The translations under genes and the position numbers were made by a program. From Candidatus Woesearchaeota archaeon (lineage in GTDB: Archaea > Nanobdellota > Nanobdellia > Woesearchaeales > UBA525): a stretch of 5,032 nucleotides of DNA. Of this stretch, positions 1-3,938 are shown piece after piece. Position 1 is the first letter of the stretch; each line of letters starts with the position of its first letter. A model generated the notes under the pieces. It saw only the letters and a program-made list of their open reading frames with translations, was not told the DNA's origin and did no database searches. Location of the stretch: contig DUGD01000048.1 in NCBI GenBank assembly GCA_013331575.1, positions 1,133-6,164 of the forward strand, in the 5' to 3' direction.

Positions 1-19
1 CGCGGCCTAAAGGCCGCGG
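1..19. terminator. GC-rich hairpin at left edge, possible terminator
   Basis: CGCGGCC (1-7) pairs perfectly with GGCCGCG (12-18) around a TAAA loop, and the stem may extend beyond the window. On the plus strand it is followed by GTATCTTT, a weakly T-rich tail. A hairpin of this kind could end a transcript entering from the left, but archaeal termination depends mainly on U-tracts and the tract here is poor. It could equally be the end of a structured RNA that starts outside the window. Confidence 0.35.
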
Positions 20-37
20 TATCTTTCACTAAAGCTC

Positions 38-147
38 GATGAGTGCGGAGCATCTATGCTCACGCAGAATACACGGCGCGCGAGGCCTCCGGCACCTCTC
101 GCGCCTGAATTACTCCAAGGCACTCATCCTCGTGCTGAAGCACGAGG
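38..147. ncRNA. Candidate structured RNA A (three-way junction plus tail hairpin)
   Basis: GATGAGTGC (38-46) is perfectly complementary to GCACTCATC (120-128), giving a 9-bp closing stem. Inside it lie two hairpins: GAGC/GCTC (48-51 with 58-61, extendable to six pairs) and a long arm 75-85 with 95-105 (ten pairs and one C/U mismatch, nine-base loop). Directly after the closing stem comes an 8-bp hairpin, 128-135 with 140-147, with a TGAA loop. Sharing base 128, the closing stem and tail hairpin would compete for one pair. I do not recognise an RNA family; RNase P, SRP and 5S signatures were looked for and not found. The strand is undetermined, because inverted repeats read alike on both. The ORFs crossing this stretch look like chance frames. 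Confidence 0.4.
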
Positions 148-161
148 TATTCAAATATGAC

Positions 162-169
162 AAAAAAAA
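162..169 (-). terminator. U8 tract, possible minus-strand terminator
   Basis: Eight A residues on the plus strand give an uninterrupted U8 in a minus-strand transcript. Oligo-U is the main intrinsic termination signal of archaeal RNA polymerase. It lies about 33 bases beyond the outer stem of structured element 202-346 when read on the minus strand, so it would suit a minus-strand RNA covering that element. It could also be a chance homopolymer. Confidence 0.35.
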
Positions 170-201
170 CCATCGTGTTCATGCAGTTCTTCCCTACAGC
201 G

Positions 202-346
202 TTTGTTGTGGCGGCGCATATATGACGGAGTCCGTCTACGGCGCTCGAGGCAATCGGGAACACCAGGTCCCGATGCGCCAAGAGCTTGCTCTTGAGCGGT
301 TGCTACCAGTCTCGAGCGTCTGAAACTGTGCCTAGGCCACAACAAA
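202..346. ncRNA. Candidate structured RNA C (17-bp outer helix, multi-branched)
   Basis: TTTGTTGTGGC (202-212) is the exact complement of GCCACAACAAA (336-346), 11 bp. The helix continues without a gap on the 5' side as 213-218 with 327-332 (six pairs, one wobble), leaving a three-base bulge at 333-335. Inside are a small hairpin 224-228/232-236 and a 10-bp arm 240-249/311-320 (one wobble). That arm encloses two more hairpins: 253-259/268-274 (seven pairs) and 280-284/289-293 (five pairs, CTTG loop). So many nested stems in 145 bases are unlikely in unconstrained DNA. A minus-strand transcript is favoured: the TATA box at 402-409 is readable both ways and a U8 tract follows at 169-162. The family is not recognised, and no protein reading frame spans it. 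Confidence 0.5.
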
Positions 347-401
347 TCCCCCAACGATATCTCCAATAGCCCCTACTGCTCCAGCACCCACCACCCGAAT
401 A

Positions 402-409
402 TTTATAAG
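402..409 (+). promoter_or_regulatory. TATA box of gatD, near-palindromic
   Basis: TTTATAAG is centred 28 bases before the gatD ATG at 434, which puts the expected start site at or within a few bases of the start codon. The preceding CGAATA is purine- and A-rich, as a BRE would be. Read on the minus strand the same bases give CTTATAAAT, also a good TATA box, with an expected start near 379. The site could therefore drive both gatD and a minus-strand RNA over 346-202. Confidence 0.65.
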
Positions 410-433
410 CCACCAAGACTGCACGCAGAAGCG

Positions 434-1765
434 ATGGAAACGACCGAAGAGAAATCACGAAGCGCCGCTTCGCAGCTCAAAAACATCAGTTGCACGTACA
501 ACGGCCAACAACTAAAAGGCGTCCTCTTGCAAGAGCAAGACGGCCAAGTATCCATCAAACTCGAGAGCGGCTATAACGCGATCGTGCCGCGCGATGCACT
601 CAAGAATATCGTCGAAACCCCGCTGCCACCGAAGGAGGCTCCGCAACAAGCCCGCACGAAGCAGCGAAGCGACCTGCCAATGGTCACTATACTCCACACC
701 GGCGGCACCATAGCGAGCAAGGTCGATTATGCCACTGGCGCGGTCCTCGCACAGTTCGAACCGGGAGATTTGCTCGCGATGTACCCCGAGATCACCGCCA
801 TAGCGAACATCGAGAGCAAGTTCTTGCGCAACATGTGGAGCGACGACATGCGTTTCGCCCACTACAACATCATGGCACGCGCAGTCCTCGATGAGATAAT
901 CCGCGATACACGCGGCGTCATCATCACGCACGGCACGGACACGATGCATTATACCGCGGCAGCGCTCGCTTTCGCCCTCGAAGGACTGAATATCCCGGTC
1001 GTGCTCGTGGGAAGCCAACGGAGCTCGGACCGCGGCAGTTCCGACGCCGGTGCGAATCTCATCGGTGCCCTCACGTTCATCACGACGACCAAGACACCCG
1101 GCGTCTTCATCGCGATGCACGAGGAGACGAGCGATGGCAGCACCATCATCCTCGATGGATTGCACTGCCGCAAGAACCACAGCAGTCGGCGGGATGCGTT
1201 CGTGCCGGTGAACGGCCGGGCGGTCGCGCGCGTCAAAGACGGAAAAGTCGAAGTGCTTGATGCTGATAGCGTAGCCCGGAACAAAGCGGCCGCAAGCGCA
1301 CGACCTGCAGTGATATCGTTCAAGGAGGACCTCAAAGTGGGGGTCTGGAAGGCGCACCCGCAATCCTACGTCGATGAGCTGATCGCGTTCGAGGAGTTCG
1401 ACGGCCTCATCATCGAAGGGACGGGTCTCGGCCATGCCCCGATAAGCCAGATGGACGATGCGACAGCGGAGCACAACCTTATCCGGGAACGCATCGAGTA
1501 CCTCGCACGCAAGATGCCCGTCGCGATGACGACACAGACCATACACGGACGCGTGAACATGGACGTCTATTCGCCCGGCAGGACATTGCAGGGATTCAGC
1601 GTGCTCGGACAAGGATGCGACATGCCGATGGAAGTGGCGATCATCAAGCTCGCATGGCTCCTCTCGCATAAGACCCTGGCAGAGACCCGCTCGCTCTACG
1701 GCACCGACCTGCGCGGCGAGATATCCGTCAAAGGCATTCTGGACGGGACGCACAAAGAGCCATGA
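434..1765 (+). CDS. gatD: Glutamyl-tRNA(Gln) amidotransferase subunit D
   Basis: GatD is the asparaginase-like subunit of the archaeal GatDE complex. It releases ammonia from glutamine (or asparagine), and GatE uses it to turn Glu-tRNA(Gln) into Gln-tRNA(Gln) in the cytoplasm. The protein has 443 residues, normal for the family. Residues about 18-62 form the GatD-specific N-terminal beta domain (GVLLQEQDGQVSIKLESG). The type I asparaginase fold follows from about 82, with nucleophile motif HTGGTIAS (Thr92), HGTDTMHYTA (Thr168, Asp169) and RKNHSSRRDAF (probably Lys247), so the expected catalytic set is present. IEGTGLGHAP and TTQTIHGRVNMDVYSPGR are further family-typical stretches. The ATG at 434 fits the TATA box at 402-409 and leaves almost no leader. 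gatE is not in the window. The minus-strand frame of 426 codons over this gene is its shadow. Very confident. Confidence 0.97.
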   Translation: METTEEKSRSAASQLKNISCTYNGQQLKGVLLQEQDGQVSIKLESGYNAIVPRDALKNIVETPLPPKEAPQQARTKQRSDLPMVTILHTGGTIASKVDYATGAVLAQFEPGDLLAMYPEITAIANIESKFLRNMWSDDMRFAHYNIMARAVLDEIIRDTRGVIITHGTDTMHYTAAALAFALEGLNIPVVLVGSQRSSDRGSSDAGANLIGALTFITTTKTPGVFIAMHEETSDGSTIILDGLHCRKNHSSRRDAFVPVNGRAVARVKDGKVEVLDADSVARNKAAASARPAVISFKEDLKVGVWKAHPQSYVDELIAFEEFDGLIIEGTGLGHAPISQMDDATAEHNLIRERIEYLARKMPVAMTTQTIHGRVNMDVYSPGRTLQGFSVLGQGCDMPMEVAIIKLAWLLSHKTLAETRSLYGTDLRGEISVKGILDGTHKEP

Positions 1766-1868
1766 GCACAGGAGCGTCATCGCGTCGTGCACGAGACATT
1801 CCCCCGCGCAACGCCTAATGCAGAATAATGGTAGACATGAAACTATGCATGCGATAGAGGGGATATCA
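1766..1868. other. Gene-free spacer after gatD
   Basis: No ORF with protein-like content is visible between the gatD stop and structured element 1869-1981. There is no clear oligo-T tract to end gatD transcription. The stretch contains one copy of the recurring motif (AATGCAGAATA, 1817-1827). The rest shows nothing I can assign. Confidence 0.5.
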
Positions 1869-1981
1869 GCGCCGCCACCTTGGAATCGTCCCGAGGACCG
1901 AGTGTCGGGTCCGGCAAGGACCGGGGGACCCGACCATGCGAGGCCCGAGACACGCCGAGAGCACTATCTCCGTGGCGGCGC
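1869..1981. ncRNA. Candidate structured RNA B (10-bp closing stem)
   Basis: GCGCCGCCAC (1869-1878) is the exact complement of GTGGCGGCGC (1972-1981). Enclosed arms are 1879-1883/1891-1895 (five pairs, seven-base loop), 1904-1912/1926-1934 (nine perfect pairs, 13-base loop) and 1957-1960/1967-1970 (four pairs). An alternative pairs 1902-1906 with 1949-1953. The 113-nt length and closing stem resemble 5S rRNA in outline, but the conserved 5S loops are absent. The family is not recognised. On the minus strand it would begin about 20 bases from the start site predicted by the near-palindromic TATA box at 2023-2031. A small inverted-repeat transposon with 10-bp ends is the main alternative, though I see no target-site duplication. 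Sense strand unknown. Confidence 0.45.
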
Positions 1982-2022
1982 GTGAATAAGAGACATGATA
2001 AACACGGATAGCCGCGACAACA

Positions 2023-2031
2023 CTTATAAAG
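2023..2031 (+). promoter_or_regulatory. TATA box of tRNA-Thr
   Basis: CTTATAAAG is centred about 31 bases before the first base of the tRNA, leaving room for a leader of a few bases removed by RNase P. Its reverse complement, CTTTATAAG, is an equally good TATA box facing candidate RNA B. Confidence 0.6.
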
Positions 2032-2057
2032 AAGTGCGTGCCCTCAGGAGCATCAAC

Positions 2058-2150
2058 GCCTCCGTAGCACAGTAGCTAGTGCGTCTGACTTGTATCCGCG
2101 CAAGCGGCCAAGGAATCAGAAGGTCGTGGGTGCAACTCCCATCGGAGGCT
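2058..2150 (+). tRNA. tRNA-Thr(UGU) with a 20-nt archaeal intron
   Basis: The cloverleaf is complete: acceptor stem GCCTCCG (2058-2064) with CGGAGGC (2143-2149), discriminator T2150, D stem GCAC/GTGC (2067-2070, 2079-2082), anticodon stem TCTGA/TCAGA (2084-2088, 2116-2120) and T stem GTGGG/CCCAT (2126-2130, 2138-2142). The anticodon TGT (2091-2093) reads ACA threonine codons. G1-C72, C2-G71 and U73 fit archaeal tRNA-Thr. The 3' CCA is not encoded. After intron removal the anticodon loop is a regular seven bases, CTTGTAA. Two elbow positions are odd: position 19 is C (2076) rather than G, and position 55 is G (2132) rather than U. All stems are intact, which argues for a working gene, but the elbow leaves some doubt. 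Confidence 0.92.
2095..2114 (+). other. tRNA intron at position 37/38 with bulge-helix-bulge
   Basis: CTTG (2089-2092) pairs with CAAG (2109-2112), forming the 4-bp central helix. Three-base bulges flank it: TAT (2093-2095) and GAA (2113-2115). The outer helix is the anticodon stem. The inner helix is CCGC/GCGG (2096-2099, 2104-2107) with a GCAA tetraloop, a GNRA type. Cutting after the second base of each bulge, as archaeal splicing endonuclease does, removes exactly 20 bases and restores a seven-base loop. The intron is close to the minimum that can form this motif. Confidence 0.9.
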
Positions 2151-2152
2151 TG
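2138..2152 (+). repeat. Repeat copy R1 (3' end of tRNA-Thr)
   Basis: CCCATCGGAGGCTTG comprises the 3' strand of the T stem and acceptor stem, the discriminator and two downstream bases. The same 15 bases recur at 2202-2216 and 2296-2310. tRNA 3' ends are common attachment sites for archaeal and bacterial integrative elements, so this may be the original site of which the other two are copies. Confidence 0.75.
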
Positions 2153-2170
2153 AGAACCTTCTTCATTGAG

Positions 2171-2252
2171 CTCTGATGGGCCAGGAACGCAAGTGACGCT
2201 GCCCATCGGAGGCTTGGTCACTTCGTTTCCAAGCCGCAGAGCGGCTTCGAAC
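2171..2252 (+). repeat. tRNA-end repeat unit R2 with hairpin
   Basis: The core 2202-2216 is identical to the tRNA 3' end. It pairs with a new 5' strand: CTCTGATGGGC (2171-2181) with GCCCATCGGAG (2201-2211), 11 pairs with one wobble, enclosing a 19-base loop containing AACGCAAGTGAC. This imitates the stacked acceptor and T stems of tRNA-Thr, lacking the two outermost pairs. The tail 2217-2252 contains CCGCAGAGCGG, here within a 7-bp hairpin (2231-2237/2241-2247), then CTTCGAAC. A competing pairing is GGCTTGG (2211-2217) with CCAAGCC (2229-2235). No protein frame is credible. It may be an attachment-site remnant, a transcribed tRNA-like structure, or both. Confidence 0.65.
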
Positions 2253-2265
2253 GCTAGTGAGAAGA

Positions 2266-2347
2266 CTCCGCTGGGTAAGAAACGAAGTGACTATACCCAT
2301 CGGAGGCTTGGTCGATTCTTTCCCGAACCGCAGAGCGGGCTTCGAAC
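2266..2347 (+). repeat. tRNA-end repeat unit R3 with hairpin
   Basis: This is the second copy of the unit, 94 bases after R2. Its core 2296-2313 (CCCATCGGAGGCTTGGTC) is identical to R2 over 18 bases. The 5' strand differs from that of R2 yet still pairs: CTCCGCTGGGTA (2266-2277) with TACCCATCGGAG (2294-2305), 11 of 12 positions. The loop contains AACGAAGTGAC, close to the R2 loop. The tail repeats CCGCAGAGCGG (2328-2338) and CTTCGAAC (2340-2347), with an extra G between them. From the core to the end the two units differ at only a handful of positions. It ends seven bases before the stop codon of the converging S51 gene, so it could also serve that gene as a 3' structure. Confidence 0.65.
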
Positions 2348-2354
2348 AAGACGT

Positions 2355-3113
2355 TTATCGTTTGTAGAGTGATGCGATAGGCAAAAATTCTTTCTTTTGA
2401 GGAATTTTTTCGGAAACAAGCTTTCCTTTCGTTTTGTAAATCCTGTATGCGTTAGCACGGGGTTTAGATACAATCACCCGGAATGTATCATCAACAAACT
2501 CGATCGCGCAATTGTTATCAACAGCGATACCGATGCCTCCGATCTTGCGCATCATTTGCTTAAAACGCGCCGTTCTCAGAACACCTAATGTCTTGCCATC
2601 GTAGTGTGGGCAGTGGACGCCTTTCACAAACCCTAATCCCCTGACATTGATGTAGTTCCAGTTCTTCGGGCGGTAAAACGACATGGAATCGCTATGCCCT
2701 GAATCAAACCAGCATATAGATCCCGCACTAATACCGCACAGCACGATACCCCGCTTCCACGCAATCCTCAATAACCTATCCACATTCATACGACGCCATC
2801 GTCGCATCATCTTGAGAGTATTGCCCCCTCCGACGTAAATGATGTCTGCGCTGAGAATTTTCGTCTTAATCGTATCGAAAGTAATATTTCCGTTCAGCAA
2901 GTAGAGCACATCAGTTCTGCAACGGTGAGTCTCTCTGAAATATTTGTCAATTCCCAGCCAATACCCTTCACTGTCAGAACTTGCCGTGGGAATAAAAAGC
3001 AATCTCGGATGTTGTTTACCGGATAAGCGGAGTATCTCCTCATCTATGGCAATAGTGGTGGCTCTTCGTATATCTCCACCACCGATAGCGACTATTTTTC
3101 GTTTAATACTCAT
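2355..3113 (-). CDS. Peptidase family S51 (peptidase E-like) protein
   Basis: This 252-residue protein belongs to the PepE/cyanophycinase group, which has a class I glutamine-amidotransferase-like fold. Members hydrolyse Asp-X dipeptides or related isoaspartyl bonds in the cytoplasm; the substrate here is unknown. Visible marks are an N-terminal strand IVAIGGGDI (7-15), PRLLFIPTASSDSEGYW (36-52), DIIYVGGGNT (90-99), the nucleophile elbow GISAGSICWF (Ser129) and GVHCPHYDG with His170 as the probable general base. The acidic member of the triad may be Glu205 in AIEFVDD, less certain. The overall pattern resembles the Firmicutes YgaJ-type subgroup more than E. coli PepE. The ATG at 3113 has a TATA box 27-28 bases upstream (3137-3145). 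The coding sequence is rich in AAA, ATA and ATT codons and clearly more AT-rich than gatD or the surface protein gene, suggesting acquisition by transfer next to the tRNA site. Confidence 0.88.
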   Translation of the reverse strand: MSIKRKIVAIGGGDIRRATTIAIDEEILRLSGKQHPRLLFIPTASSDSEGYWLGIDKYFRETHRCRTDVLYLLNGNITFDTIKTKILSADIIYVGGGNTLKMMRRWRRMNVDRLLRIAWKRGIVLCGISAGSICWFDSGHSDSMSFYRPKNWNYINVRGLGFVKGVHCPHYDGKTLGVLRTARFKQMMRKIGGIGIAVDNNCAIEFVDDTFRVIVSKPRANAYRIYKTKGKLVSEKIPQKKEFLPIASLYKR

Positions 3114-3136
3114 ATTTTCGAAAGTCGGAGCGTGCG

Positions 3137-3145
3137 TATAAAAAG
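3137..3145 (-). promoter_or_regulatory. TATA box of the S51 gene
   Basis: Read on the minus strand, CTTTTTATA is centred about 27-28 bases before the ATG at 3113. This predicts a leaderless transcript and supports that start codon. No Shine-Dalgarno-like sequence is visible just before the ATG (CGAAAAT). Confidence 0.65.
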
Positions 3146-3226
3146 ATATCCGTTAAGAGATCACAGCACTCATGCAGAACACCCGTTCATTCATTTCCAG
3201 TATGCGAGCGCTGATATCGCACCCGA

Positions 3227-3769
3227 TCAGAATCCGAAGAGGTACAGCGGTCCTCTGATGATCAACGCGACGATGCCGAGGACCACGAACGGCGCTTCGG
3301 CTTTGCTCATTACACGAACCCGACGGACAAACATCACGACGAGCAAGTACGCAACGCAATACAGGAGTAACAAGCCGAGAAGCAAGAGATACAACGAAGA
3401 GATCGCATGAGAGGCCAATACCGTCAATACTACCGTTGATTGAACGCACATGAATATGAAATGTATCCATCCTTGGGCGGTCAACCCTCTTGTCGAGAAG
3501 AACAATCTCGTCTCCACAGGTTTGTTCGTTATGGCCTGCCATCGTGAGTGCAGCAGCACAACAACACCACCTGCGATAAGCAAGAAGGCCAAGAATAGCC
3601 ATTTGTTGAAGAGAACGCCGGGGCCTATCCAGTAGTTGAATGGGACGAATAGCCAATCCAAGTACATGATCGCGTAGTTTCTCTTTAACACCGGAAGCAT
3701 GTCCTTGGTCGTAACCGCGTACAATAATAGGAAGTGGATCACCGGAATAACAGCAAGCCATTGGTACAT
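3227..3769 (-). CDS. Multi-pass membrane protein of unknown function
   Basis: I do not recognise a family. From the ATG at 3769 the protein has 180 residues with about five or six hydrophobic segments: roughly 3-20, 33-52, 58-75, 101-118, 122-146 and 158-178. Short charged loops include HSRWQAITNKPVETR (74-88) and RRVRVMSKAEA (about 148-158). There is no catalytic motif and little outside the membrane, so a small transporter subunit, holin-like or structural role are all open. The frame stays open to a TTG at 3826, but the ATG at 3769 is preferred: a TATA box (3791-3800) sits 26 bases before it, and the 19 extra residues are not needed for the first membrane segment. It follows the surface protein gene in the same direction after 169 bases, with its own promoter. 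Confidence 0.8.
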   Translation of the reverse strand: MYQWLAVIPVIHFLLLYAVTTKDMLPVLKRNYAIMYLDWLFVPFNYWIGPGVLFNKWLFLAFLLIAGGVVVLLHSRWQAITNKPVETRLFFSTRGLTAQGWIHFIFMCVQSTVVLTVLASHAISSLYLLLLGLLLLYCVAYLLVVMFVRRVRVMSKAEAPFVVLGIVALIIRGPLYLFGF

Positions 3770-3790
3770 ACGCAGAAGCACCACGGAACA

Positions 3791-3800
3791 GTATATATTC
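3791..3800 (-). promoter_or_regulatory. TATA box of the membrane protein gene
   Basis: GAATATATAC on the minus strand is centred about 26 bases before the ATG at 3769. It would lie inside the coding region if the TTG at 3826 were used, which argues for the ATG and a leaderless mRNA. Confidence 0.65.
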
Positions 3801-3827
3801 TCTCCGGAAAATCCCTCCAGCGACAAC

Positions 3828-3872
3828 GGTCATGCAGAATAACCACCGACGCACGATGAACGCGCCATGACC
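3828..3872. other. Inverted repeat in the surface/membrane gene spacer
   Basis: GGTCATG (3828-3834) is complementary to CATGACC (3866-3872), 7 bp around 31 bases, overlapping a copy of the GCAGAATA motif. The spacer 3770-3938 otherwise holds the membrane gene's TATA box and a second motif copy at 3908-3915. It may shape the 3' end of the surface protein mRNA, which lies upstream on the minus strand. Weak on its own. Confidence 0.3.
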
Positions 3873-3938
3873 TGACAGCCGGAGGGCGATGCGATAAGAG
3901 TCTCCGCGCAGAATACCTCAAACCAACTCTGTTAATAC

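Noticed and set aside
157..225. 22-codon plus-strand ORF starting MTKKTIVFMQFFPTAF
   Set aside because: It looks like a signal peptide but stops after 22 codons with no sensible continuation in other frames, and it runs into the outer stem of element 202-346.
39..323. Frames of 71-94 codons on both strands (39-323 plus, 60-281 and 151-366 minus)
   Set aside because: They overlap each other and the inverted-repeat structures, have no TATA box at the right distance, and resemble no protein. The 60-281 minus frame has a hydrophobic patch and is the least unlikely.
332..427. Short minus-strand frame ending in VGAGAVGAIGDIVGGFVVA
   Set aside because: The Gly/Val-rich end looks membrane-like, but there is no ATG and the frame crosses the gatD promoter. 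It would start upstream of the predicted minus-strand transcription start.
1..433. RNase P RNA or SRP RNA
   Set aside because: No GGAAA-type P4 strand with a matching CR-V (ACAGAA..GGCUUA) and no SRP helix 8 or Alu UGUAA signature could be found on either strand.
512..1792. Long 426-codon open frame on the minus strand over gatD
   Set aside because: It lies opposite a certain gene with strong codon bias. Its translation is rich in Arg, His and Cys and has no recognisable domain.
1869..1981. 5S rRNA
   Set aside because: Length and closing stem fit, but the conserved loop C and loop E sequences of archaeal 5S rRNA are absent.
2138..2310. Three 15-bp repeats as a CRISPR array
   Set aside because: Spacing is uneven (64 and 94 bases), the repeats equal the tRNA 3' end, and the intervening sequence is itself partly repeated.
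3153..3854. 233-codon minus-strand frame overlapping the membrane protein gene
   Set aside because: The other frame (3227-3769) has a clear membrane-protein pattern and a well placed TATA box; this one is rich in Arg and Cys without order.
3853..3875. Possible box C/D guide RNA half: ACGATGA, 12-base spacer, CTGA
   Set aside because: The C box has a mismatch and no convincing C'/D' pair or terminal stem follows. Such short motifs are common by chance.
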